Assembly (NCBI RefSeq): GCF_000016985.1
Contig: NC_009633.1
Location: 3,639,539-3,703,538 of the forward strand
Direction: 5' to 3'
DNA from: Alkaliphilus metalliredigens QYMF
Lineage (GTDB): Bacteria > Bacillota > Clostridia > Peptostreptococcales > Natronincolaceae
Length of the DNA stretch: 64,000 nt
Shown: piece after piece, positions 48,619 to 57,572 of the stretch
Position numbering within the stretch: the first letter of the stretch is position 1
Layout of the letters: every line of letters begins with the position of its first letter
Made by a program: the position numbers and the translations under genes
The notes under the pieces: generated by a model
What the model saw: only the letters and a program-made list of their open reading frames with translations
Databases searched by the model: none
What the model was told of the DNA's origin: nothing

Positions 48619-49905
48619 CTAGTATCCCTTTGAAGACAGCTTTACGTATCCTGTTTCATTGGTGGCTCCAGTAATTGCTTGGATTTCTACTTCGATACTA
48701 CCATCTGCTCTTAAGCTTCCATCAAATCCACCGGCAATCACATCAACATATTGTGTGCTTCCGATTATTTTTTTCATTGGTGGTAAAACAATCACTTCAT
48801 TTGCATTTCCATTGGTTACAACCGCATTAGCCACTGGATCTGCATCTGCTAATGATTGAGATGCACCATCTCGTCCCGCATATTCATCAGTTACGATAAC
48901 TGTGTCAATTCCCTCTGCTTCAATTTTCTTGCAGTTCATAATTAAATCTGTATCAGGATTTCCAAAGCCTTCCTGTGAAACGACGGCACCATCTAGCCCT
49001 AAATATTTGCATAATTTGGCAGTCCAATTTGAAGATCTTTCTTTGTCAGCCAGGTAAACATTTTCATTGGTGATGATAACACCCACGAAATTGATCTCTT
49101 TACCATGCTTTTCATAAAGTTCTTCAATGATTCCATTGTTTTGATGGACATAGGTTGGGTTTTTATCACAAGCAGATACACAGTTTCCACTGATAATTGC
49201 ACCATCCATGATTTCTGTTGGATACAACAGTGTTGGCACAATTTTCTTAGCGTCTACACCATATACGTAGGTGTCATGTAAAAGTCCTTGGGTTTGAAGC
49301 ATGTATACATAACCCACTTTAGGTAAGTCAGGATACTTCTTAACTGATTCAAAGATTGGTTGTGTTTCATATACTTGTACTTCATCTGGTTGAAGACTTC
49401 TTGCTAGCTCACCTAAGTATTGAGCTGACTTTAGTCCAATCATTCTCACAGCCGCTTCATGATCGTATTGCTTTAAACCATCTACCGGTTCACAAACAAC
49501 AACAATGTTATGGTTTTGTGAAAATGGTGTGTATTCTGCTCCTGGACCCGTCATGTCAATAATACCTTCTTGGAATCCAACAATGCTACCAGCAGTCACA
49601 ACAGCTACATTCTTCAAAGCATGTGTGCGTCCAGTTCCAACAGTCTCAACTTTACTTAGTATCCCTGGGAAAATACCACCGGGACCTTCCACCTTAACTC
49701 TTGGTTCAATGACATCTTTAACAGGTGTAATTCTAATTTCCTCACCCGGATGTGCTAACCCAATTTCAATGCTCTTGATGTGTTCATCTCCGCCAATTTC
49801 TTTTATCATTTCATCCTTATTGACATACAGCACGCCATTTTCCACTTTCGATGCGTTACCAAACTGTACATCTTTGATGAAAATCTTACCTAATTCTAAG
49901 CGCAC
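48619..49905 (-). CDS. grdE: Glycine reductase component B alpha/beta precursor
   Basis: The 428-residue proprotein begins MRLELGKIFIKDVQFGN at the GTG 49905; GGAGG is eight bases ahead, while the in-frame GTG at 49914 overlaps the site. In this family it is cut at an Asn-Cys bond, leaving a pyruvoyl-type group; here that Cys lies in ISGNCVSACDKNPTYV at residue 242, the position known for GrdE. The cleaved alpha and beta subunits bind glycine and, with GrdB, make component B. It lies between trxA and grdA. Confidence 0.94.
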   Translation of the reverse strand: MRLELGKIFIKDVQFGNASKVENGVLYVNKDEMIKEIGGDEHIKSIEIGLAHPGEEIRITPVKDVIEPRVKVEGPGGIFPGILSKVETVGTGRTHALKNVAVVTAGSIVGFQEGIIDMTGPGAEYTPFSQNHNIVVVCEPVDGLKQYDHEAAVRMIGLKSAQYLGELARSLQPDEVQVYETQPIFESVKKYPDLPKVGYVYMLQTQGLLHDTYVYGVDAKKIVPTLLYPTEIMDGAIISGNCVSACDKNPTYVHQNNGIIEELYEKHGKEINFVGVIITNENVYLADKERSSNWTAKLCKYLGLDGAVVSQEGFGNPDTDLIMNCKKIEAEGIDTVIVTDEYAGRDGASQSLADADPVANAVVTNGNANEVIVLPPMKKIIGSTQYVDVIAGGFDGSLRADGSIEVEIQAITGATNETGYVKLSSKGY

Positions 49906-49971
49906 AATCTTCACCTCCCTTTATTGATCAGGCCTATAGTTTGAACGTTCATGCCATAGGCCAGTAGAGCC

Positions 49972-50289
49972 TTATAAGCTTTTTGTAATCATTGCCTCAA
50001 TATTTTCCTTGTTTGCTGCATCCTTAGTTACTTCTTCCACCTTAACTCCATCTTTATACATGGAAATTGTTGGCAGTCCAAGTACCTTTTCTTTTATTGC
50101 CAATCTTCTGGCTTGAGTTGTGTTTAGCTTAACAAATTTCACTTTGTCTCCATACTGTGCCTCTAATGCTTCAACATCAGGCATTAAAGCCTTGCATGGT
50201 TCGCATCCGTCACTCCAAAAATCAACCAAAACATATCCTTCTGCCTTTAACACTTCTTGTTCAAAAGTTTCTTTATCCACTGCTAGCAT
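49972..50289 (-). CDS. trxA: Thioredoxin of the glycine reductase system
   Basis: The 105-residue thioredoxin has the active site CEPC, in [13 protein letters not shown] near residue 31, rather than the usual CGPC; this is typical for grd-linked thioredoxins in amino-acid fermenters. The fold elements [31 protein letters not shown] are clear. It passes electrons from the adjacent thioredoxin reductase to selenoprotein A. AAGGAGGTG precedes its start. The Pro before the second Cys would alter redox potential relative to CGPC. Confidence 0.93.
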   Translation of the reverse strand: MLAVDKETFEQEVLKAEGYVLVDFWSDGCEPCKALMPDVEALEAQYGDKVKFVKLNTTQARRLAIKEKVLGLPTISMYKDGVKVEEVTKDAANKENIEAMITKSL

Positions 50290-50396
50290 CTTTTCACCTC
50301 CTTAACATCGCATTCATTTTATCTATCTCCTCTAAACCAGAAGTACAAAGGAGACATTAATTTGATTTTTAATTTCACCTAATTACGAATCAAGCT

Positions 50397-51344
50397 TTAC
50401 TCTTCGAAATTATTTTCAATATATTTTTCTGCTTGTACAGCTGCAATGGCCCCATCTGATACTGCAGTTACAACCTGTCTTAATGACTTGACCCGACAGT
50501 CCCCTGCTCCAAATACCCCTGGGACATTGGTCTTCATATTATCATCTGTCACGATGTAACCTGTACGATCCATGTCTAACATACCTTTAAACAAGTCGGT
50601 TTGGGGAATATATCCCACAAACATAAAAATACCAAATGTGCCATCTTCTTCATCTGCATGATGCTCTGTAATTTCCCCAGTTTTTAGGTTTTCAAATACA
50701 ACTGATTCAACTAACCCATCACCTTTAATTTCTTTGATTGTTGTATTCCAAATAAAATCAATTTTAGGGTGCTTAAATGCTTTTTCTTGAATAGACTTAG
50801 CTGCCCTAAGTTCTTCTCTTCTATGAACAATGGTTACCTTACGGGCAAATTTTGTAATAAACATTGCTTCTTCAACCGCAGAGTCTCCTCCACCAATGAC
50901 AAACACCTCAAAATCTGTGAAGAAATCGCCATCGCAGGTGGCACAATAAGATACCCCTTTACCTGTTAACTCTTTTTCTCCTGGTACACCTAAAAGTCTT
51001 GGACTGGCTCCTGGAGCTACAATAATAGACTTTGCATGATATGTATTCTTTTCTCCTACTAAAATCTTAATTTTTCCCTCTAACTTAACTTCTTTAATTG
51101 TGTCCTTTTCAATTTTTGCTCCAAATTCATTACATTGCTCAACCATTCTGGCAACTAATGCGGGACCTGTGGCATCTGTAATTGAACCAGGGTAGTTCGC
51201 CACTTCTTCAGTTGTGGCAATTTGGCCACCGGTCTTTTCTTTTTCTAGAATTAAAGTAGTCATTTTTCCTCTTGCTGCATAAAGCCCAGCTGATAGTCCC
51301 GCAGGACCCCCTCCAATAATTACAACATCATAAACATTTTCCAT
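50397..51344 (-). CDS. trxB: Thioredoxin-disulfide reductase
   Basis: The 315-residue flavoprotein starts MENVYDVVIIGGGPAGLS at 51344 (GGAG eight bases ahead; a GTG at 51353 also fits the frame). It has the FAD site GGGPAGLSAGLYAARG, the redox pair CATCDG near residue 135, the NAD(P)H site VFVIGGGDSAVEEAMFI near 150 with VHRREELRA, and the closing FGAGDCRVKSLRQVVTAV. It supplies electrons to TrxA. It follows grdX in the operon. Confidence 0.95.
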   Translation of the reverse strand: MENVYDVVIIGGGPAGLSAGLYAARGKMTTLILEKEKTGGQIATTEEVANYPGSITDATGPALVARMVEQCNEFGAKIEKDTIKEVKLEGKIKILVGEKNTYHAKSIIVAPGASPRLLGVPGEKELTGKGVSYCATCDGDFFTDFEVFVIGGGDSAVEEAMFITKFARKVTIVHRREELRAAKSIQEKAFKHPKIDFIWNTTIKEIKGDGLVESVVFENLKTGEITEHHADEEDGTFGIFMFVGYIPQTDLFKGMLDMDRTGYIVTDDNMKTNVPGVFGAGDCRVKSLRQVVTAVSDGAIAAVQAEKYIENNFEE

Positions 51345-51420
51345 GTTTTCCACTCCTTAACTTCTTTTAATTTATTTAGTCCTTTTTGTCTTGCTTTTAG
51401 AACCAGTTAATTTAACATCA

Positions 51421-51804
51421 TTAAAATTGTGTCATACTTTCAATGCCACTGTCAATCAATGAACAGTCTATCACTTGAAAATCTTGGAGTACTTTTTCAC
51501 TCCAACGCGGAATCGTTTTCATATTAATCAATTTCTGTGCGGTTTCCATGCTTCCTTCTATGATTCTAACTGAGTTTAGTTCTACTGTTTCAGCCATTGT
51601 AGAGACTAAGACACTTTTATAGGGTGACTCATTAGGCTTAACGCTTCCTGATAATGGGTGGGTTAGTAGTTCATGTCCTCGATGAATATAATCCCGGACC
51701 TGTCTTAACACATCTAAGACGCTTCCTTCTTCAAACACCACTTGATAAATCTGACTATACTTTTCCTTTACTCTAGGATTATTGGTGACAATGATAGCCT
51801 TCAA
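51421..51804 (-). CDS. grdX: GrdX family protein
   Basis: A 127-residue cytoplasmic protein, first gene of the operon after the glycine riboswitch. It reads MKAIIVTNNPRVKEKYSQIY with LTHPLSGSVKPNESPYKSVL in the middle, as in GrdX proteins, whose biochemical role is unknown. The start codon is TTG with AGGGG about ten bases ahead, so its translation may be deliberately modest. It is found only with grd genes. Confidence 0.85.
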   Translation of the reverse strand: MKAIIVTNNPRVKEKYSQIYQVVFEEGSVLDVLRQVRDYIHRGHELLTHPLSGSVKPNESPYKSVLVSTMAETVELNSVRIIEGSMETAQKLINMKTIPRWSEKVLQDFQVIDCSLIDSGIESMTQF

Positions 51805-51926
51805 CTTTAACGTCCCCTCTCATACAATGTGACCTATGTATTTCCACTGTAATTTATTCTAATCATCTAGTATTACTCTTTAATTTATTGCCTTTCCAAA
51901 GATTGACTATACACGAAAATGGCAAA

Positions 51927-52170
51927 ACAAAAACAGAGAAACTTATGTCAACAGCCCGTTGCCAAAAGTCATCTCTGTTTTTGTACCTGAGAGATTCTTC
52001 CTCAATGTATGAGGAGTTGCTCCTTCGGTGAAAAATCGCTTTCCAGAGTTCTGTCCAAATACGGTCCTTTTGCCTGAGATTTTCACTAGAAAAGGGCAAT
52101 TTCTCTAGCTTCTTCCTTCGGCGTCCAATCATTACCTATGGTTTCTTAGGCCTTGATCGAATCTCTCCCA
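51927..52170 (-). ncRNA. Tandem glycine riboswitch with expression platform
   Basis: Read on the minus strand there are two aptamers: the first has GGGAGAGATTCG (start about 52169), CGCCGAAGG (52115-52123) and AATCTCAGGCAAAAGGAC; the second has AACTCTGG, CACCGAAGGAGCAACTCC (from 52030) and AATCTCTCAGGTACAAAAAC. The closing CAGAG of aptamer two can pair either with CTCTG (52044-52048) or with TCTCTG in a downstream stem (AAAAACAGAGA/TCTCTGTTTTT, 51927-51982) that ends in a T-rich run. Glycine binding should therefore block the terminator and switch the grd operon on. It overlaps no real gene. Confidence 0.92.
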
Positions 52171-52329
52171 CATTCTTCTTCCAGATTTCGATATTTTTTT
52201 TATTATCATTTATTATAGAAGTGCAGAATATCTATTTTTTTAATCATTTATCTTTTTCCTATTAGTAGTAACTATTGTTGCTATAGTATTACTGATTAGT
52301 AAACTTTACGAGTAGCTCTTCTCGTTAAA

Positions 52330-52358
52330 ATTATATCAACTATATACTAGAATGTAAA
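52330..52358 (-). promoter_or_regulatory. Promoter of the grd operon
   Basis: TTTACA (52353-52358) and TATAAT (52330-52335) are 17 bases apart on the minus strand. It lies about 160 bases before the glycine riboswitch, and a small hairpin with ACGAG/CTCGT lies at the expected leader start. Confidence 0.65.
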
Positions 52359-52443
52359 GCATTTTTTGTCATTTGATAGTGAATTGATTGTCACGATAAA
52401 TTCAAATTATTCTGCCTTAAATACAAAAAATCTCAACTACCTT

Positions 52444-53295
52444 CTATTTCACTTTTTTATAGTAAAAAATAGCTAATGTACCAGGACCAGCATGGGTTCC
52501 TACTGTACCACCAATCTCAGCTGTAAGTACTTCTTTTGGATTTAGTTCCGCTATTACTTTTGCCTTAAAAGTTTCCAGAATATCGGGTCTATTTGCATGG
52601 GCCAAAACCATGGTTTGCTCATGAAAATCTCCTCCTCTTTCTTTAGCTAACTCAATCATTTTTCCCATAACCCTTTTGCTTCCCCTTACCTTATCTAATG
52701 AATCCACTAGGCCCTCAGTTACGGTTAGAATTGGTTTTACACTTAAAATAGTTCCAATGGTTGCTTTCATCGGATTTAATCGTCCACCCATCTTTAAATA
52801 TTCCAATGTATCCACTGTGAAAATATGATCTACTCGGTCCCTTAAGGCAAGGAGTGTTTCAACGATTTCTTTTCTTTCCTTTCCTGCCCCTACCATTTTG
52901 GCAGCTTCATAGACCAACAATCCTCCCCCCATACTTAATCCCATGGTATCAACGACATCAATCAACGGGCTGTCAATTTCATTTTTCGCAATGATGGCTG
53001 ACTGATGGGTTCCGCTGGCTCTAGAAGATCCATTAATACAAATCACTTCATATCCCTCCTGAATTGCTTCGTTAAACATTTGTATAAATGTATTTGGTGA
53101 CACTTGAGATGTTTTCGGTAATTCCTTTGCTTCTGATAGTTTTTCATAAAAGAGCTGGGGACTCAAGTCTACTCCATCCCGATACTCCCCACCCTCAAAA
53201 TGAATCCTTAATGGTGCTATTTTAATATTATATGCTTTCATTATATTCTTTGGTATATCAAGCATACTATCTGCGATGATTTGAATTTTTTTCAT
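52444..53295 (-). CDS. DegV family fatty-acid-binding protein
   Basis: The 283-residue protein starts MKKIQIIADSMLDIPKNIM at 53295 (AGGAGG ahead; the in-frame TTG at 53301 is too close). DegV signatures are IADSMLDIP, FYEKLSEAKELPKTSQVSP near residue 50, INGSSRASGTHQSA, VVDTMGLSMGGGLLVYEA, and the C-terminal GGTVGTHAGPGTLAIFY. The family binds fatty acids for the FakA kinase, but no fakA gene is visible. A second DegV lies at 62786-63634. Confidence 0.9.
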   Translation of the reverse strand: MKKIQIIADSMLDIPKNIMKAYNIKIAPLRIHFEGGEYRDGVDLSPQLFYEKLSEAKELPKTSQVSPNTFIQMFNEAIQEGYEVICINGSSRASGTHQSAIIAKNEIDSPLIDVVDTMGLSMGGGLLVYEAAKMVGAGKERKEIVETLLALRDRVDHIFTVDTLEYLKMGGRLNPMKATIGTILSVKPILTVTEGLVDSLDKVRGSKRVMGKMIELAKERGGDFHEQTMVLAHANRPDILETFKAKVIAELNPKEVLTAEIGGTVGTHAGPGTLAIFYYKKVK

Positions 53296-53397
53296 AGCCA
53301 ACCTCCTAATAGGGGTGCTTTTATTTTATTGTATAACTTATCTATATAATTTACAATATTTTCTTGTTGTACTATTTATAACCTAAATTCTTTAGTT

Positions 53398-53449
53398 CAT
53401 AAAAATAAAAGCATCAAAGTTGTTTAACGCTCTCAACTTTGATGCTTTT
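53398..53449 (-). terminator. Terminator after trmL
   Basis: A 16-base stem with AAAGCATCAAAGTTG on one arm and its complement on the other, and a run TTTTATTTTT after it on the minus strand. Confidence 0.85.
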
Positions 53450-53463
53450 TCGTAGCAATAACA

Positions 53464-53937
53464 CTACCTCATATTTGAATATCCCCATTGTCGTAATACT
53501 TCATAGACCACAATTGAAACTGCATTGGATAGATTTAAAGAACGAGCCCGTTCGATGTCCACCATGGGAATTCGAATGCATGTCTCTTCATGGTCTTTTA
53601 ATATTTCTTTAGGGATCCCTGCTGTTTCCTTTCCAAACATGATATATGTATCATCCTGAGGATACGCAACCTCACTGTGGTTTTTTTGCGCCTTTGTTGT
53701 GGCACAATAAACCTTTGGGTGCTTATTTTTCTCTAAAAAGTCTGCATAACGATCGTAGTAATTAAGATCTAACAGCTCCCAATAATCTAGCCCTGCTCTT
53801 TTTACCTGTTTTTCATCTATTGAAAAACCCATGGGACCAATTAAATGAAGAGTTGCTCCTGTAGCAACGCAGGTTCTAGCAATATTTCCTGTGTTTTGGG
53901 GAATTTCTGGTTCAAGTAATACAACATGTAAAGCCAA
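53464..53937 (-). CDS. trmL: tRNA (cytidine(34)-2'-O)-methyltransferase
   Basis: A 157-residue SpoU-type methyltransferase. Start chosen at the TTG 53937, where GGGAGG is eight bases ahead, giving MALHVVLLEPEIPQNTGNIA; a longer frame to 53961 exists. Motifs are EIPQNTGNIARTCVATGA (SPOUT knot), IMFGKETAGIP near residue 100 and RSLNLSNAVSIVVYE near 138. It methylates the wobble base of tRNA-Leu. It stands alone, with its own terminator. Confidence 0.92.
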   Translation of the reverse strand: MALHVVLLEPEIPQNTGNIARTCVATGATLHLIGPMGFSIDEKQVKRAGLDYWELLDLNYYDRYADFLEKNKHPKVYCATTKAQKNHSEVAYPQDDTYIMFGKETAGIPKEILKDHEETCIRIPMVDIERARSLNLSNAVSIVVYEVLRQWGYSNMR

Positions 53938-54104
53938 TTCGACTGCCTCCCATTCTTCCAAACTTTTTCTCTACACCTTTACTTCACTAATTCAAATAAG
54001 GATAAACCATTATACCATAAAGGGAGACTTTATTTCGATATCTTGGTTTATCTAGTTACTACTTATTTTGAGACATTTTCACAGAGAATTAGAAACCTAT
54101 GTTT

Positions 54105-55187
54105 TTAGAATCTTCCTACGATCACGTCTTCTTCATTAATGATACCTGCTTCCACCAATGCCCGTTGATACGAAGTGGATTCTCTTGACATTCGCGTTGT
54201 TGCACCGGAAATACCGTCGATAGAGTTCTGCACTGTACGTGTTGCACCTGATTCAACATCAACCCCAAAGATATTTTCTTCGTTGACTGCGCCGGCATAG
54301 CGTGGAATGGACCAATCTATTAAGGATGTCTTTTCTGTTGCATCCTGGCCTCTAAGAGATTCTTCAATGGCGCCATAATTACCATCCCATCCACCCATAC
54401 CAAAATACCCATAGGCAACATTCATTGGTTGTGGTTCTTCGCCATCAAATTCAACTCCTAGGGCTTCAAGAAACGCTTGTGTGGAAGATGATTCGTTGAC
54501 CCCTTGTAATATACCTACATCGTTCACCACATGAGACCATGGGTTAATGTTAAAAATGGTTTGATCTGATAGCGTCTCCCACTCATCGGGCTTCATGAGT
54601 CCTCCAGCTGAAGTTCTTATGGTTGGCACCACCTCAGAACTTCCGATTGTCAACTCACTTACTGGAATTTGAAAATCAAAATCTTGGGGAAACTTTTTAT
54701 CAAATTGGTATCTTGTAATGGGATCTACCATTGCAACTGCAACGACTCCTGGCTCATCTACTGCAACAGCGTAGAAAGCCATCATGTCTGCAGTGTAAAT
54801 AGTAAACATTGATTCTCCTGGTTCATAATCTTCACCAGGTACTGCCGGTTTAGGGTCTACTGAAAAGTCTACATCCACATAGGCATTTCCACTTTGCCGA
54901 GGGATCCAAAACCCTTCTTTTTGGACAAAAAAAACCATTTTTGCATTTTGAATCACGCCATTTTCATCGAGATCCAATATGGTTTCTACGAACTGTTCTG
55001 TGTCTTCAAAGGCAGTCCCAGTGACTTCTCCCTGCCATGAATACCCAACATATCTCCCTGCAAATGAAGTGTCCTCTCTCACTTCCCCTCTTTCCTCGCC
55101 TGCTTCTTCAGGTGCGCAGCCCGACGTCGCAAGGACTAGTGATAAAATCAGCACAAAAAACATCATATCCTTTACTCTTTTTCTCAT
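54105..55187 (-). CDS. FMN-bind domain lipoprotein
   Basis: The 360-residue lipoprotein has a signal LVLATSGCAPEE with the lipidated Cys near residue 24 and an acidic linker. The middle has repeated beta segments (GRYVGYSWQGEVTGT, VDVDFSVDPKPAVPG). The C-terminus contains DGISGATTRMSRES near residue 327; the motif D-x-x-S-G-A-T is the flavin-attachment site recognised by ApbE-type transferases. It probably carries covalent FMN outside the cell membrane. Its partner and electron donor are not visible. AAGGAG precedes the start. Confidence 0.75.
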   Translation of the reverse strand: MRKRVKDMMFFVLILSLVLATSGCAPEEAGEERGEVREDTSFAGRYVGYSWQGEVTGTAFEDTEQFVETILDLDENGVIQNAKMVFFVQKEGFWIPRQSGNAYVDVDFSVDPKPAVPGEDYEPGESMFTIYTADMMAFYAVAVDEPGVVAVAMVDPITRYQFDKKFPQDFDFQIPVSELTIGSSEVVPTIRTSAGGLMKPDEWETLSDQTIFNINPWSHVVNDVGILQGVNESSSTQAFLEALGVEFDGEEPQPMNVAYGYFGMGGWDGNYGAIEESLRGQDATEKTSLIDWSIPRYAGAVNEENIFGVDVESGATRTVQNSIDGISGATTRMSRESTSYQRALVEAGIINEEDVIVGRF

Positions 55188-55440
55188 TAAGCATGATCTC
55201 CTTCCTTAACTCTAATCGTTAATTGTTTACGCTTACGGTTTAGTTTAAAGTAGAAATATCAGTGTCTATAAACAAAAACGCCATAAGTATAATAGTCCTT
55301 ATTATTTTTAAATAGGATCTTTTTTATACCAGGAGCTGTAAACATCATCTTCATTAGCAAAATTAGTTATGCATATTGAATCTATATAAAGCACAAAATA
55401 TAACTGATAATAAAAAATAAGATCATTACAGGAGGTAACT

Positions 55441-56309
55441 ATGAGCAAATTTTTTGGAATTTTTGGAAGTGATGACGACAAAATAGAAAAAGAAGAGGAT
55501 AAAGCCCGAAACGTCGATGACAAATCGCTTCGTCTTCGTCGTGAAGAATTGGATATTTCTAAAAACCGCGTTCAAGTAGGCGAGGTGGAGCTTAGTAAAG
55601 AAATTGTTGAAGAACAAAAGATAGTTGATGTGCCTGTAAGTCATGAAGAAGTGATTATAGAAAGACATTCAATCAATAATGAATCCAGTGATTCTCCTAT
55701 TACTGACGAAGAAACGATTCACATTCCCATCAGTGAGGACCAGGTTCAAGTAGATAAACACACTGTGATAACGGGAGAAATTGAAGCCCATAAGCGCCAA
55801 GTAGAAGATACAAGACATATAGAAGCAACGCTGAAAAAAGAAGATGCCCATGTCAATAAAGAGGGTAATGCTAAAATAAAAGATGAAGATGAAGAAAACG
55901 ATAGGGGGTTCCATTAGACTTCGACGATATCAAGCGACAACTCCGGGAAGAAAAATTAGATATATGTACAAATAAGGTAAAAACTGGAGAGGTTCATATA
56001 TATAAAGAGGTGATAACGGAGGAAAAAACAGTTACTGTTCCTGTTGTTAGAGAGGAGATTGTAATTGAAAAGCAGGTCTTCGATGGTAAAGAACAGAGCC
56101 AAGCTGACACAATCAGAATTCCCATCAGTGAAGAACACATTGAAATCACTAAACATCCTGTTATTTTAGAAAATGTGAGTATTGATAACAAACAGTTTCA
56201 CGAGATGAAGCAAATTGAAACAACTCTAAAAAAAGAAAAACTGCATGTAAAAACCACTGGAGATGACAAATTCATCCATAACCAAACAGAAGATACACAG
56301 ACTCCGTAG
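55441..56309 (+). pseudogene. DUF2382 two-domain protein split by a frameshift
   Basis: Behind AGGAGGTAACT the frame reads MSKFFGIFGSDDDKIEKEED and holds one DUF2382 (YsnF/AvaK-like) domain, with LRREELDISKNRVQVGEVEL, VPVSHEEVIIER and IPISEDQVQVDKH, and stops at 55917. In the -1 frame from about 55905, VPLDFDDIKRQLREEKLDIC continues a second DUF2382 domain to a stop at 56309, without its own start codon. A single extra G in the GGGGG run at 55904-55908 would join them. DUF2382 proteins are stress-related and poorly known. It is either a pseudogene, a sequencing error, or a case of ribosomal slippage. Confidence 0.7.
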
Positions 56310-56318
56310 TCATACAAT

Positions 56319-56361
56319 ACACCCTCAAATAAGATAGAAATACCATCGAGTTTGAGGGTGT
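56319..56361. terminator. Hairpin between convergent genes
   Basis: ACACCCTCAAA and TTTGAGGGTGT form an 11-base stem around a 21-base loop, between the DUF2382 gene and the convergent oxidoreductase gene. No T-run is seen; it may still end both transcripts. Confidence 0.55.
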
Positions 56362-56386
56362 CAATAATTCTGTAGAGTGATCAGGA

Positions 56387-57442
56387 TCATTTAAATTCGA
56401 TGGTTCTTTTCTCCTTGTTGCTTTTCATAGCCAGTTCAATGATTTTAATTGTATTTCTTGCTTCTTCTGGCTTCACTATCAATTCTTCTTTTCCCATAAT
56501 TGCCTTGTACACATTATGATAAAACCCTCTATAATCTCCATTTAAACTCTCTATCTTGCCTTTTATATGTAATCCATTTACATCAGTGTTGATGGTTCCC
56601 CAAATGCTTTCGGGCTCTGCTCCCCAATTCTCCATGGTCTTTGGGGTTTCACCTTTTTTAAGCATCTCTTCCTGTGTATCCATACCATATTTCAAAAATG
56701 ATCCTTGATCTCCTAATACAATAAAGTGAGGCAATGCTTCCCTTACTAACATTCCCGATTTCAAAGTTACCTTCACTTGACCGTAATCTAAAACCAGTTC
56801 AAAATTATCATCACATTTAGCACATTTTCTCTGGACACGAATGTCTGCTCTGATTTCCTTGGGTAATCCAAACAAATATTGGGCTTGATCAATCAAATGA
56901 CTTCCCAAATCATACAGCATCCCAGATCCTGGAAGTTGTTCTTCGCGCCATCCAGCTTTAATATAGTTTCTAAATCGATCAAAGTGAGCTTCGTATTCCA
57001 CTATATTCCCCAATAGTCCATTCTCAATCACTTGTTTTATTGTTTGAAAATCACTATCCCATCTTCTATTTTGGTATACGGTTACTATTTTTTCTTGTTT
57101 CTTGGCCAACTCAATCAACTCATCAGCCTCTGCAGAGGTCACTGTAAAGGGCTTCTCTACAATCACGTGCTTATTAGCCAGCAACGCCTTTTGGGCTAAT
57201 TTAAAATGGGATAGATTAGGAGTTGCCACAATGATCAAATCGATTGTGTCATCTGCCATCAATTCATCCACATCGGAAATGATCTGTACCTCAGGATAAC
57301 TTTCTCGTGCTGCCTTCACTGTTGCTTCTCTACTACATACAATTTTGTTAAAATTGAACTCATCCATACTGGTTATCATCGGTCCATGAAAAACTCTTCC
57401 AGACATTCCAAATCCAATCATTCCTACATTTAATTTCTTCAT
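56387..57442 (-). CDS. Gfo/Idh/MocA family oxidoreductase
   Basis: The 351-residue protein has the N-terminal NAD(P) fold NVGMIGFGMSGRVFHGPMI and VATPNLSHFKLAQKALLANK, then EKPFTVTSAEADELIELAK with the catalytic-region Lys near residue 96, and a C-terminal beta sheet with AGWREEQLPGSGMLYDLGSHLIDQAQ. It is close to YvaA/IolW-like oxidoreductases. The substrate is likely a sugar or inositol derivative, but this cannot be set. It starts behind GAGGAGAG. Confidence 0.87.
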   Translation of the reverse strand: MKKLNVGMIGFGMSGRVFHGPMITSMDEFNFNKIVCSREATVKAARESYPEVQIISDVDELMADDTIDLIIVATPNLSHFKLAQKALLANKHVIVEKPFTVTSAEADELIELAKKQEKIVTVYQNRRWDSDFQTIKQVIENGLLGNIVEYEAHFDRFRNYIKAGWREEQLPGSGMLYDLGSHLIDQAQYLFGLPKEIRADIRVQRKCAKCDDNFELVLDYGQVKVTLKSGMLVREALPHFIVLGDQGSFLKYGMDTQEEMLKKGETPKTMENWGAEPESIWGTINTDVNGLHIKGKIESLNGDYRGFYHNVYKAIMGKEELIVKPEEARNTIKIIELAMKSNKEKRTIEFK

Positions 57443-57507
57443 ATACTCTCCTCCCTCATCTTTTTAAATACCAGTAAATATTTTCCTTATGGTTTAAATA
57501 GAGTATA

Positions 57508-57552
57508 ACACAAAAACGCCTATCATCAATGGTTCTAATGATAGGCGTTTTA
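57508..57552 (-). terminator. Terminator after the DUF1015 gene
   Basis: A 14-base stem (AAAACGCCTATCAT and its complement) around an 11-base loop, followed by TTTTTG on the minus strand. Confidence 0.85.
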
Positions 57553-57572
57553 CAGAAATAATTGATTTTAAA

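Noticed and set aside
51863-52132. 89-residue minus-strand ORF with many basic residues
   Set aside because: It overlaps the conserved glycine riboswitch cores (CACCGAAGG, CTCAGG) and is a by-product of that RNA; no ribosome-binding site or family match.
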